From: Cerioporus squamosus
Taxonomy: Eukaryota; Basidiomycota; Agaricomycetes; Polyporales; Polyporaceae
Assembly (NCBI GenBank): GCA_022592435.1
Contig: JABYQS010000144.1
Location: 34,789 to 98,788, forward strand
DNA length: 64,000 bases
Direction of reading: 5' to 3'
Of this stretch, positions 47,478-58,489 are shown piece by piece. The notes below the pieces were generated by a model, which worked only from the letters and a program-made list of their open reading frames with translations, was not told the origin of the DNA and ran no database searches. Positions within the stretch are counted from its first letter, which is position 1. Every line of letters starts with the position of its first letter. The position numbers and the translations under genes were made by a program.

Positions 47478-48130
47478 CTATCGACGGTCACTGAGGGCAG
47501 ACTCAGCCATCACCGTCCCATCCGGCCCATCGCTTGCCGTACAGATCTCAGAGGAGGGAGGCAGGGAGTGGAGGGTATCAATGACGAAGCTTGAGTATTC
47601 CTTTGCGACGGTGTCATGTAGAGTAGAGCCGTCAAAGTCATGTCTGTCGAGTACGACGGAGCTTGGGCCAGGCAAGTCTTCTACGTCATCAAAACGATCA
47701 GAGTCACTCTCGTATGCCACGAACCCTCGACGGATCGCGCGTTCTTCCTCGGAGTCGGGCCCGGGCTCGACGGAGCTCTCGGAGTCGCTCTCGTGTACCA
47801 CGAACCTCGGCGGATCGCGCGTTCTTCTTCGGAGTCGGGCTCGGGCTCGACGGAGCTCTCGGAGTCGCTCTCGTATACCACGAACCCTCGGCGGATCGCG
47901 CGTTCTTCCTCGGAGTCGGGCTCGGGCTCGATAGAGGTCTCCTCGGGAGCGACGAAGCGTGGTAGCTTTAACGCTTCGTTGCGCGTTGGTTCGATGGACG
48001 GACTAGTGCCACCACCAGCGTGCATTGCGAGCCCTCCAGTTACGACGAACGTCGGAATGGTGTCCTGAGTGAGATGGCTTTGGCACTTACTCAGGAGATC
48101 AGTCTGAGGACGTACCGCCTGGGACGACAT
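47478..48130 (-). CDS. Acidic repeat protein, frameshifted in one unit
   Basis: The minus strand starts MSSQA (48130-48116), then a GTACGT...CAG intron, then DTIPTFVVTGGLAMHAGGGT. It contains three tandem units of about 84 bp encoding EPDSEEERAIRRGFVVYES-like acidic sequence (47955-47700). The middle junction lacks one G (gccgaggttcg instead of gccgagggttcg) near 47812, so the final unit and the C terminus (ESDSDRFDDVEDLPGPSS...) are in another frame. The protein is probably disordered. Repeat copy C begins about 150 bp upstream of the start. Confidence 0.45.
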
Positions 48131-48282
48131 CGTAGGCCTTTGGGGTTGGTGAGGAGAGGGACTGAGAACGTTGAAGAAGGATGTCGATGCGCTGGCGAAG
48201 GCGATGACGGTACGCGCTGTGCGTTCAATTGCTAAGCGACGCCGGAGGACGTTATGGGGTACGGGGGTCGCTGACTGCGCAG

Positions 48283-49140
48283 GATGGAAGGAGAATATTC
48301 TGACCAGTGATGGCGGTGCAAGGAAGCAGTTCCGCATGACCGATGCGCGAGGCCGACAGCAGCGGAACCTGGAGGTGGAAGGTGTTAGCGAGTGGCACGA
48401 ACGGGTGGCGGCGGGCGAGACGACGAGGGAGGTGACGTGAGGGAGAAGATGGAGGAACGAGATCGAGCTGCCATTGATGGCAGGCGGAGAGTAGGATGGC
48501 CGGGACGAGATGTTTGCAATTGTCGCCGAGAGAGAAAGGAAGCCGAGGATAGCAAGTTGTATCGTAGATCTAGAGGGAGCAGACGAGCGACATGCATATG
48601 GGGCAGGTCGAAGTGCCACCGCGTGTCGAAGTGCCACCGCGTCTCGGCGGGTCGGTCCGCGTACGCGTGCGGGAGGCTGTGCAGCTTTGTCAGCGAGGGC
48701 GCGGGCGGGGCGCGGGCGCGTCCGCGTCGCGTGCGCTCCGCCATCGATGTCCCCGCCTGCTCACTGCTCGACGTCCGCCGTCCTCCTGCCAGCCTACTGT
48801 ACCTGTTCTCCTCGATGACGCTCTCCTCAGCCTCTCCCGTCGGGTTCGCAAGGCGTGCAGACGGGCGGCGGCTTGCATCCGCACGTTCCGGACGCATGCG
48901 GAGCACCTCCATCCGAGCACAGTACCTGCGGCTACACGGACGCTTGGAGTGCTGAGGTGAGTCTGAGTGCTCCCACGGCGAGACATACGTACTGACTCGT
49001 ATGTGTCTCTATGTCAGTTCGCGGTTTGCTTAGGGCCGGAGTCTCTCGTCGGGCTCCCACCGCCTGCAGACGGCACGCGCAGCGCCACGCGCAGCATCGC
49101 CCCAGCACGACCCACGTGCGACTTCAGTTACGAGCTCAAG
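48283..49140 (+). repeat. Copy C of the intron-bearing repeat (inverted relative to A and B)
   Basis: Reverse orientation of copies A and B. On the + strand it has intron 48957-49017 (61 bp, GTGAGT...CTGAC...CAG) and a donor at 49141, bracketing an exon at 49018-49140. That exon is 123 bp instead of 105 because of an 18-bp internal expansion (acgcgcagcgcc repeated). Two minisatellite units are present (48607-48642). A TGA interrupts the long frame at about 48818. The shared left flank with copy A extends to about 48283. Confidence 0.75.
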
Positions 49141-49159
49141 GTGAGTACTATGGCTTGTG

Positions 49160-49930
49160 TGCAGCAGCAGACGTCCTCCGCGCCAGTGGTTGAATATGTG
49201 AGCAGCATGACATTGTTATACAGTAGCGCGGCAACCGATGTCCAGTGTCCTTCATGAGGACTCCCCCATCACTCCTCGTTTCCACTGCTGGTTTCCTCGC
49301 TTTCCTCTGGAGTCACATCTCCCTCCTTCTTCCCTTCACATACGTCTGTATTCTGCCCGTCTCCGTGTTCATCTGTGACGTCCCCTACCCATGCGGCTGT
49401 CCTGTCCCCTCCTTCCTTGGCTTCCACCGTTTTCTCTTTGGATGTAACTCTAGTTCCCTCTTGCATAGGAGCACTGGATCGTTGTCAGTCGGATACCCCG
49501 ATTGTGCATTTGGCAATGAATCTCACATGGTCCTCTGACGCTTCGTGTCGCCAATTTCGACGTTAGCATACCTTCTCTTGAGGGAGCTTGACCCGCTGCA
49601 ATGGATGTAAGAGCGGTGCTTTGGATTGGGAACGTGAGAGGGACACTTACGTGAGGGTCGATAACTCGTGCGGCGCACTGGACAATTGAGTGGGTGAGCA
49701 TGGACTCAGGGCCCGTGAAGGGAGAATGCGACTCACGCCTGAAGGGATTTCGCTTTCCATTGCCGTCCCATGGCCAGTGGAGAGGAGTCATCCACCATTT
49801 GGTGGTTCCCGGCATGAAGGTAGGACTCCCGCAAAGCTTGGGCGGCGGATGCGAGATGAACGGGTACTACGAAGATGCTTCTACCATGTAGCCTCGCGCT
49901 GTATCATATCAGAGGTAGTACAAGGTGAAG
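49160..49930. other. No supported gene
   Basis: Open stretches on both strands around 49250-49540 are pyrimidine-rich and look non-coding. Nothing recognised. Confidence 0.4.
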
Positions 49931-49941
49931 ATCCATGATAC

Positions 49942-51631
49942 TCACAGGTCGATAAGCTGACAAAAGACCCAGAGGACGTCGTCTGCCCAGGCATTCCACT
50001 CGTTTGGGTCCATGAGATTTCGCTGCGCACGACTACTCGGATTGGGGCAGCAGTTCCTTAAGCCGAGCAACGTCCGGAACACAATATGGGCGGAGCGAAT
50101 CCAGAACAGACGCCACTCGTGCGGAACGGTATAAGAGGGATAGAGCAGCATTGAAGGATTTCTAACAGATGCCTTCGGGCAACGGAAACGAGTAAGCGGT
50201 TGTAAGTCCAGCCATTCAGATATCCACTCGGGCGCAGAGATGTCTCCACTGTTCTGCAGGAGCTCCTGTATCTGACCCATGTTACACCCTTCACGCTACG
50301 TATACATTTGCGACGTCGATAATAATGAGTACGTCCAGGGGGGACAGAGTTTGCAGAGCTCACCAATTGTTCAACTAACCCCACTATGAGGACGCCAGCC
50401 CGGACGAGCTGCTTCCACTTTCCAAATTCGCCCGGGAGGTAGAGCTCGCGTATAATACCTTGGTACCTAGGTGCAAAGGCAACGACTTCTGATCCGGATA
50501 TATACGGGCAACCTCGCACGGGGATGTTGTCGGTGGGCATCCTGTTATAGACAGCAGAAGGATGCGATACCTATGTAAATGCGCAGGGACAGAGCTTGTT
50601 AATCTCAGGATGAATGTGGGTGACAACACGCACCTGTGCAGTGTCGTCCGTGGGCTCCTGGATGGTCGTCTGAGGGACGTACAGGGTTCCATACCTGCCG
50701 CTGCCAACCTGACGCTCAGCGGACGCCTGTATTAGCCTCACATGTCTTCCTCGGTGCTAAGCCACCATGCCTCACCTGGAGGGGATGATCCAGAAGGTTG
50801 TCAGCCATCCCCATCGTAGCGCGGGATGTCAGATTCTGTGATACAGGGCCATGATTATTGACTTCGGTAGGCGAAGGGACTTGTTCTGCCCTGGATGCAA
50901 GGGCGCTGCGAGGATGAAGAACCTCAGCTACACCGACAGATGGAGCTTGTGATTGAACAACTGAGGTAGACAGCGGAGCGGCTTCGTTATTTATGGCCTG
51001 AAGACGTCGGCGCTCGTCAGTTGTCGGCACTTCGGGAGGCTGAGTCACGATGAACCATACCAAGTTATCTAAGAGGTTGACATGCCGATGTCCTGTTTGT
51101 CTTGTCTCGTATCCGTCCGCATATATTTTAGCAGTGGTCAATCCTTGCGCGTGACGGTCGCCACCGGGATCGAGCCCGACTTCCTGTATGTTGGTAACGA
51201 AAGATGACATGTGACGGTTTGAATGCGTAGCGGCAATGCGCAGTGCGCCAGGAAACCGCTGATTAGTCGAAGGATGAGGTATCCCACCCGGGACAAAGCT
51301 TAGACCTGTCTCCGACGTGAGACTGGCCACGGTACCGGTGCTGCTTCGGTGTTTCGGACCGGGGAGCCCGGGGTAGGCCACAGAAGGCGCTAGTGAGGCG
51401 GGAAGAGCCGTCGCAGGAGAGTGACTGCTTGACGGAATATGTTCGAATACCCATTCATAGCTTGCAGCATCAGAGCTGAGAGGGACAATCTAGAGCGCAT
51501 ATTGAATATGGAGTTGTAGAGCATTTCGTGCGTTCAGAGAGCAGACGTACCTGTTCAGACACCCTGGAAGAAGAGTGAGTGCGCCGATTGGCGAGCTGTA
51601 GAGACGTGGCACCTCCGGGTGTCTCACTCAT
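49942..51631 (-). CDS. Unknown protein, five exons, intact
   Basis: Exons 51631-51551, 51489-50776, 50726-50634, 50570-50364 and 50271-49942 give 474 residues; all exons are multiples of three and all introns run GT...AG. The start MSETPGGATSLQLANRRTHS is followed by a Ser/Pro-rich, probably disordered half, then by a compact C-terminal half: GSGRYGTLYVPQTTIQEP, FAPRYQGIIRELYLPGEFGKW and PEWISEWLDLQPLTRF, ending WADDVLWVFCQLIDL. The C-terminal half looks like a folded, Trp-rich domain, but I do not recognise it. No lesion was found. Confidence 0.65.
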
Positions 51632-51639
51632 CGCAGAAG

Positions 51640-53285
51640 AGAACAGCTTGCTTCGATATACAGACCCGTTAATTTATACCATACGTTAACGCTCGCTTGT
51701 CTGCGCAAAGTGTCCTATCGCACCCATACCATCTAGGCCACGACTGCCGTCAATGGCAATTACAGTCGGGAGCGAAACACCTGCCTAACATGTCGGGAGG
51801 ATTTAACAGTAAACACCCTCCCGCCAGTATAGGCAGGAACTCATCTGCGCCGAAGATGATGCACTGAGTCCCGGGGTCGAGTCACAAGCGGGAACTCACT
51901 GTCTTGCTTCTATCTGGTCTTCTCGTATCGTTCAGCAAGATGACACGTTTGTTGACAATGTGACAAGTGCGTTGCAATTGGATAACACCATCTATTACCC
52001 AGGGGACTCTTGAGTGCTACCTCAGTAAAGTAGCTAAGCGTTATGAACCGGCTTCGCCGAGTGAGGGGGGATCCGAGTCCATACACCCTGCAAATACGAC
52101 GTGGCGGGGGGGCCGTGAGCGACTCGTGAGCATCAATCATGTCTACAAATACGATTGTCATACCATGTTGGTCAAGTGGCCCGATCGCGAACCGGCGCAC
52201 CGGTGTTTTGCCCATGGCTACAGTAAGCTCCTCAACTGCTGGTTCGAGCATGGTATACGCACGATGGGTTGTATCTTATCTTGGTTTCAACGAACTTAGA
52301 GCCGTCTGGAGGTATTCGAACGTGCCAAGGGTTGCAAAGGACGGCTGGTCGAAGGCTGAAGCCGGCGTGGAAGCGGGGCTTGAAGTGGGGCAACACCGAT
52401 AGAACCCCGCTTAGCGGAGTCTACACAGTACTTCAAATGTCTGCTTCGATGCTAAGTGTACTGTGTATCTCCGACACAATTCAAGGGCACTGCCCTCGTG
52501 GGCAGACAGCAGTTTTCCCCCGTATCCACAACATCATAAGTACTCGGCTTCCCTCGCTTGCACTCCTTGAACACCTCACGTTCCGCCTCTCGCTCAGTGA
52601 GACGGGACTTCAATGCTGAAGAGAAGTCCTCACCGTATGGGCCGCGCGGCGCGTTCCTTCCTGGCGAGTTATGGCGCGCTACATTGGGCAATGGTGAGTA
52701 GACCGTCACGCCGTCTACTGAACTTGGCGGAAGCGTGAGTCCGTCACTGAGGCACCCATGTAGCACTGCCGCTACCTATCCGAGAGATTTGGTCATCACA
52801 ACATACACGGATGAAGGTGGTTTCCTCGCTGGCGGCGGAACCTGTGCCGGCACCGCGGCCGCGCAATCGAAGGACTCGTGAAGCTCAAATGCGTCCCCGC
52901 TAGCTCGTCGAACCGAAAGCTCAACTTATCGGAAGGACGCCACGGGCCAGTTCTTGCGCGCTGCGATCCACTGAGAAAAGTGGTTGGTATCTGCGCCAAT
53001 TACCAACCGTACGTCCTTCGCTCAAGCGTTCGCATGTGGGCGGACTGACTATTGATCCAAGCCTCAGGTGCAAGTCGTCAACAACGGGGTATGGTCGAGC
53101 AACGCCGACCCGTACAGTCAACGGCGTGATGGCGATCCGTATACTTCTACTTACAGGAACGTAGCTCGCGGCTATCTGCCACAACCCCAGCACCCGCAGT
53201 GAACTTGCAAGGTGCAACATATGTGAGACAGTCGTCACCCGAGGAGATGTCCCTAGACAGGGCTAATACCCCTCAGACGTCGGTT
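51640..53285. other. No supported gene; one nested hairpin
   Basis: A nested stem-loop lies at about 51779-51838: cctgcc...ggcagg outside and cgggagg...cctcccg inside. Elsewhere only short open stretches. Sequence from about 52640 may be upstream remains of the LINE at 53290, but no reverse transcriptase motif was recognised. Confidence 0.4.
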
Positions 53286-53289
53286 GGAG

Positions 53290-54260
53290 ATTCCTCCATC
53301 CCTCGGCACCCACCGGCCTACACGCAGTGGAGATTGCGGATTCGAAGGACAAGGCGGAGGAACGGGAGCAGGAGTGGGCTTCGCGAGCAGGGCCGAGGGT
53401 CTACTCGGACGGCTCGAAAATGGATGGAGCGGTACCGATGGTGCGGCAGTACTCTTCAACGACGCGGGGGTGTAGGTGTCTTAGGCTGCACCTGGGGCCG
53501 TCGGACAAACACACCGTCTACGGAGCGGAGACCGCGGGCGTCATACTCGATTCAGAACTGGTCAAAACGCGAGCGCAGAGCTCTCACCAGGGCCTCGATC
53601 TCGTTGGACGACGAATTGACCATACAAGTGTCAGAAACACGCCTCCCCCGCCTCGAACACCACTATCTCACCGACCTGATACACGACTCGACCGTGCTGC
53701 GGAGCGCGTACCCCCTAGGTCGACATCACGCTGCGTTGACGAGCGAGCGGACTACGAGGTGAAGAGGGCGGCGGCGGGCCAGTCCAGCTCTGTCTGCCGG
53801 CTACCGGTGGTGCTACGGCGGCCGCTTTCAGTCAACGCGGCGAAGGCGAAGCAAGTCTACAACGTCTACAACAAGGTACTCGAGCAACAGGCAGCAAGAC
53901 GATGGCGGGGCTCGCCGCGGATGTAGCGCCTGAGACAGGTCGACCCCATGCTCCCGTCGTCGCGCTTCCCCGAGCTTGTACCTCAGCTGAAGCGGAGGCA
54001 TGTCCTCGTGGTGCAGCTGCGCACGAGGCACCCACCTCTGAATGACCACCTCCACGTGGTCGGACGGGCAGAGTCGAGCATGTGCGGTGGCTGCGGCGCG
54101 GACCGGGTGACAGCGTGCTTCACGCCCGAAGTACGAGTACGCGTTGCAGCGGAGGATCTTCTTCCACCACTCGGGCGCGGCGGACAGCAGTTGTGGTGCC
54201 TTTCCCACACGGCGGACTGCGCTCTCCGTCAACGCAACTCGGCAGCCGCACCACCGAGAC
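53290..54260 (+). mobile_element. Tad-like LINE 3' end with RNase H, decayed
   Basis: The + strand carries pieces of an RNase H domain in several frames: RVYSDGSKMDGA and GAAVLFNDAGV (strand 1-2, first Asp), LHLGPSDKHTVYGAETAGVIL (catalytic Glu region), a degenerate ISLDDE segment, and a final ADYEVKRAAAG. A C-terminal Cys segment follows (MCGGCGA, near 54080). The order is that of LINE-encoded RNase H as in Tad1-clade elements. Multiple frameshifts break it. The reverse transcriptase is missing or unrecognisable. Confidence 0.6.
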
Positions 54261-54269
54261 GCAGGCGAG

Positions 54270-54729
54270 CGACGGCCGAGGATGAGGCAGACGGCACTGA
54301 GATGGCGGAGCTCGCTACTAGACGGTTCACATCTTCCTTTCGCAGCTTTGCACTCGCGTCGGCTGCGCTTCGGCCGCGCGTTCCTGTTCTTTGCCGGGTG
54401 GAGTCTCAGCGCGGCGTTAGGGGGCCTAGGAACAGGGGAGTTCTGACGCATGCATATGGATGATGACCGACCTACGTACCCTGTTCAGATTAGGAGTGAA
54501 GATGGCGTATGCACTCGGCTTTAGTAACCCATTCCTTGGAAATTATACAAGGTGACATGCCTGTCCCCGGCTACTTACCCCTCAGGGACATGCATGGCCA
54601 AATTCTATATATCCAACCTCGCTCGATGGCGAGCGCTCATAGCGCCAAAAGTAGGGCGAGAGAGGCTAATGTCGGAACTGCACCTCGGTCAGCGGGGCCA
54701 CTCGATAAATGCCACCGGCGGCATGAGAA
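54270..54729. other. No supported gene
   Basis: Nothing recognised beyond the LINE end. Confidence 0.35.
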
Positions 54730-54737
54730 GGCAGTGG

Positions 54738-54828
54738 AGTACAGTGGAATCGAACCAGCGACGCCCGTAACCCACCTAATAGAGCAAAGCGACGGAACCT
54801 GAGCCGCTGCGCCTGCGCCACAGATCCT
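54738..54828 (-). tRNA. tRNA-like sequence, probably degenerate or SINE-derived
   Basis: The minus strand has an A-box-like tggcgcaggcg and a perfect B box ggttcgattcc about 60 bp apart. The T stem has a mismatch, the acceptor ends pair for only about three bases, and the anticodon arm could not be folded, so a functional tRNA is unlikely. Confidence 0.3.
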
Positions 54829-54839
54829 TGCTAAAGGTG

Positions 54840-55240
54840 CTCACTTGAGCTCACTTAAATTGCTCATGGCGGTCGGGACGAATTTGTGCAAACAATAGTG
54901 TAAGAACAATTCACTCCGGCTTCGTCCTCTAGACCTCCCGTGACCGATGCGTCCTGACAACCTCGTATAACCTCGTATGTTCCCGCCAAGAACGGCGATT
55001 CCGGTGATAGCATCATCGCCATCGTGGTGAGTCTTGCAGGAGCGCAAGCAGCAGCAGCGGACATGGTCTCCTCTATCCGGCGATAGTCTCGCTTGTGCAC
55101 GAACACAAACGAGAATAGCCACGAGTTATGCCCACTGGAGACTAAGCGGCAAGCACGATGCTCCTGACAAGAAAACATAGTGAGGCGCCATCCAGACGAA
55201 GCGACCGTAGCACATCAGGAAGTGATGCTTACCGGGAAGT
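54840..55240. other. Intergenic, possible 3' exons of the next gene
   Basis: After the GTAAGC donor at about 55233 a CAG acceptor occurs near 55165, so the next gene may continue here. No phase fixed. Confidence 0.3.
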
Positions 55241-55577
55241 ACTGGAGTTTAAACGCAGGAGGTAGCTCAAAAGCGAGGATTTGAAATCCAAAATCCATGC
55301 GAGAAGTAGGAAATGGGAAGTGCGATTCTTCAGAGGTATCCTCTGCTGACAGCTCAACGAGAAGCCATCTGGTTTCTAGGCGGAGTATCATCAGTGAGCA
55401 GGACGGCCCAAGGACGGACGGTATCGGGGTGCGGCTTACGTGGAGTCGCTCTCGATCAGAAACATTGCCTTCGCACCGTAGAATTTGGGTATCGTCCAAT
55501 TTACAGTTACAGCTGACGACGGAGAGGTCGGGAAAGTGGAGAGACCGAGGGTATGGAGGACTTGCATCGGAAGACAT
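55234..55577 (-). CDS. Unknown small protein, paralogue of the 44-kb gene
   Basis: Starts MSSDASPPYPRSLHFPDLSV (55577). It shares the pattern LHFPDLSVVSC and AFELPPAFKLQYFP with the gene at 44195-44536, including the GTAAGC donor immediately after the Tyr-x-Pro. An intron (GTAAGC...CTAG) is likely in the middle. No family recognised and the 3' end is open. Confidence 0.45.
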
Positions 55578-55589
55578 AACGGGATTGAG

Positions 55590-56390
55590 CAGAATCCTGT
55601 GCAGAGGTTGAAAGTTACCCTCAACGACGTGGCATGTCATCCGTCTTGTTGGTACGTGTGCATTTCGGAGCAGATTCAACCACGTACGTCTATTCTTGCT
55701 CTGAATGGCATAGTATCGGTGGCGCACGAGTCGAATAGGCGACTATGGAAAGAGCGATGCGTACCGAGGCACTAGTGCTGGTCTCGTGCCCCCCATTGTA
55801 AGCTCGCATTTCGGCCCCACCACATACTTAGCGAGGTCGATCAACTCTGACCGGTCAAACTTTTCCTATCGACACTGGGTATAGGCATCAACTTGACTAG
55901 ACGGACAGAATCGGAGGAAGCAGACGTACTTCGAAGAAGACGAGGACACCATGGGAATCGAGAGAATGGTAATGAAGAGGACTTGCGATCGGTAAACCGG
56001 CTGCTAGTCCTAACCGAGGTACGGACGTCCGGCCACTGGTAAGTAGATTAGTATCCCATATAGAGGCTTCCACTGTTGCGCAAACTGACCGCGAAACCCT
56101 GGCCCGCGATGAGGTTTTGAGGGGCTCGTCAGAGGTCGATAGCAGAATTCTCATCGCTTTCCTGGTATCACATGTAGCAGAATTCTCATCGCTTTCCTGG
56201 TATCACATGTGATGTCAGTAATACGACCACCTTGCGGATATGCGTCGCCGCCAATGTTTCCGGCACCAAATGTCTCTGGTAAGCAGGCGGGATTCATTGT
56301 CTCTGAGGAATCTATGGATGAATCGCTTCCGGGATCTCACTGTATGGGATGATGGAATGAGCAAAGTAGTGTGTGGCAGCCTCCTGCAAG
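55590..56390. other. No supported gene; one tandem duplication
   Basis: agcagaattctcatcgcttt... is duplicated in tandem (units starting about 56141 and 56177). Nothing else recognised. Confidence 0.45.
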
Positions 56391-56391
56391 T

Positions 56392-58480
56392 GGATCATCC
56401 TGTGTAATCAGCCATCATTCGACCGCCGGCGGCAAGTGATCGCACCTGACTCAGATGGTTAGGATCGGGCTGAAGATGAGCCGCGCCCGACATAGTATAG
56501 AACACGGGATAGGTCGCCGTGGCCGCGTTGAAAGCTGAATTAGTCAGATGTGGATGGAACGTAGGATTGGTGCCGAGTTGTCCAGTGTAAGAGTGGTTGG
56601 AGGTATGATACAGCGGGCGTGGGAACGGAATCTGTGAACGATGTATGTTTGATGTCGTATACTGCTCAGAAGGATTTGGAGATGGCAACGCCGGAAGCTC
56701 TTCGATGTGGTCGACGTAGCTACCCGGGAAGAAGCTGCCACCTTGGCCTTCATACTGCTCGCAGGCGGAATAGTTGCCCCAGAAGACGCCGGAACCCCCG
56801 ACCTCGGAGTTACGGGTAGAAGGCGGATCCGCGGGTTTCTCGACGGGATGAACGTGGCTACCTCCGAAGTGGTTGTCGCCTTCGCCCTCGTACTGATCGC
56901 GACGAGAGTAGTTGCCCGAGAAGACGCCGCCTTCGCCCTCATACTGCTCGAGGCCCGAGTAGTTGCCCTCGAGGAGGCCGGAACCCCCGACCTCGGAGTT
57001 ACGGGTAGAAGGCGGATCCGCGGGTTTCTCGACGGGATGAACGTGGCTACCTCCGAAGTGGTTGTCGCCTTCGCCCTCGTACTGATCGCGACGAGAGTAG
57101 TTGCCCGAGAAGACGCCGCCTTCGCCCTCATACTGCTCGAGGCCCGAGTAGTTGCCCTCGAGGAGGCCGGAACCCCCGACCTCGGAGTTACGGGTAGAAG
57201 GTGGATCCGCGGGTTTCTCGACGGGATGAACGTGGCTACCTCCGAAGTGGTTGTCGCCTTCGCCCTCGTACTGCTCGCGACGAGAGTAGTTGCCCGAGAA
57301 GACGCCGCCTTCGCCCTCATACTGCTCGAGGCCCGAGTAGTTGCCCTCGAGGAGGCCGGAACCCCCGACCTCGGAGTTACGGGTAGAAGGCGGATCCGCG
57401 GGTTCCTCGACGGGATGAACGTGGCTACCTCCGAAGTGGTTGTCGCCTTCGCCCTCGTACTGCTCGCGACGAGAGTAGTTGCCCGAGAAGACGCCGCCTT
57501 CGCCCTCATACTGCTCGAGGCCCGAGTAGTTGCCCTCGAGGAGGCCGGAACCCCCGACCTCGGAGTTACGGGTAGAAGGCGGATCCGCGGGTTTCTCGAC
57601 GGGATGAACGTGGCTACCTCCGAAGTGGTTGTCGCCTTCGCCCTCGTACTGCTCGCGACGAGAGTAGTTGCCCGAGAAGACGCCGCCTTCGCCCTCATAC
57701 TGCTCGAGGCCCGAGTAGTTGCCCTCGAGGAGGCCGGAACCCCCGACCTCGGAGTTACGGGTAGAAGGCGGATCCGCGGGTTCCTCGACGGGATGAACGT
57801 GGCTACCTCCGAAGTGGTTGTCGCCTTCGCCCTCGTACTGCTCGCGACGAGAGTAGTTGCCCGAGAAGACGCCGCCTTCGCCCTCATACTGCTCGAGGCC
57901 CGAGTAGTTGCCCTCGAGGAGGCCGGAACCCCCGACCTCGGAGTTACGGGTAGAAGGCGGATCCGCGGGTTCCTCGACGGGATGAACGTGGCTACCCCAA
58001 AGAGGTTGTGGCCCTCGTTTTGAGGTTGAGCGATAACATTGTGGAACGTGGCTGAGGAGCAGTTGCGAGTATTCTGCTGATCATCATTGCATTGGGGGTG
58101 GTCCGCACACTGCGGCTTCATTGACGCAGACAGCGACGAGTGGTAGATGGAGCTCTGCGTATCCAATATGCGCGACTGGGAAAAGTGTTTCATTGCTGAG
58201 CGAGTCGATTGAGTTGTACCTAGGCTCGACCGACCGCGTGTCATGACGGGTATCGTGGCATAGGCGCCAGTTGAAGTCTTTGTCGTGCCACTGAGTCTGC
58301 AACTCCGCGCTGAATATGAACCAAGGATGCTCTTCGCGCGATCGCTTCTCCCAGTTCTTGAATGCTATGATGGCAGCGATGAGTTGCCATTTAGCGAGCT
58401 GCCTATCCTAACCTACTTTCTGAGCGTAGTAGTTGAGGATGACTTGAGGGCGGATAGCGCGCGAGGGTGGAGCTCTGCCT
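56392..58480 (-). CDS. Gly/Asn/Tyr/Glu repeat protein carrying a 189-bp array
   Basis: One minus-strand frame through the array reads NHFGGSHVHPVEKPADPPST, then LLEGNYSGLEQYEGEG and VFSGNYSRREQYEGEG, so each 63-residue unit contains two related GNYS..EQYEGEG halves. This frame continues without a break into a unique C terminus (PSEQYTTSNIHRSQIPFPRP... ending near 56395), which identifies it as the real coding frame. Upstream exons (FKNWEKRSREEHPWFIFSA, 58360-58250) read well in yet another frame. The first array unit lacks one base near 58000 (ttggggtagcc against ttcggaggtagcc), so the join to the upstream frame is broken or spliced. The segment EKRSREEHPWF is vaguely HMG-box-like, but that is not established. 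Confidence 0.45.
56815..58003 (-). repeat. 189-bp tandem array, about 6.3 units
   Basis: The sequence acgggtagaaggcggatccg recurs every 189 bp (56812, 57001, 57190 and onwards). Units are nearly identical; variants are gtactgatc/gtactgctc, ggtttctc/ggttcctc and one ggtggatcc. Because 189 is a multiple of three, three different reading frames remain open through the array (two on the minus strand, one on the plus strand). Confidence 0.9.
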
Positions 58481-58489
58481 ACCACAGAA

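Noticed and set aside
51779..51838. Nested hairpin as a terminator or regulatory RNA
   Set aside because: Intrinsic terminators do not apply to this kind of genome, and no neighbouring gene gives it a role; kept only as a structural note.
53828..54451. 207-codon minus-strand frame opposite the LINE RNase H
   Set aside because: Antisense of a recognised RNase H and Cys region; composition is Arg/Ser-rich.
56707..58023. 438-codon + frame and 566-codon - frame across the 189-bp array
   Set aside because: Both are by-products of a repeat length divisible by three; neither continues into a plausible unique C terminus as the third frame does.
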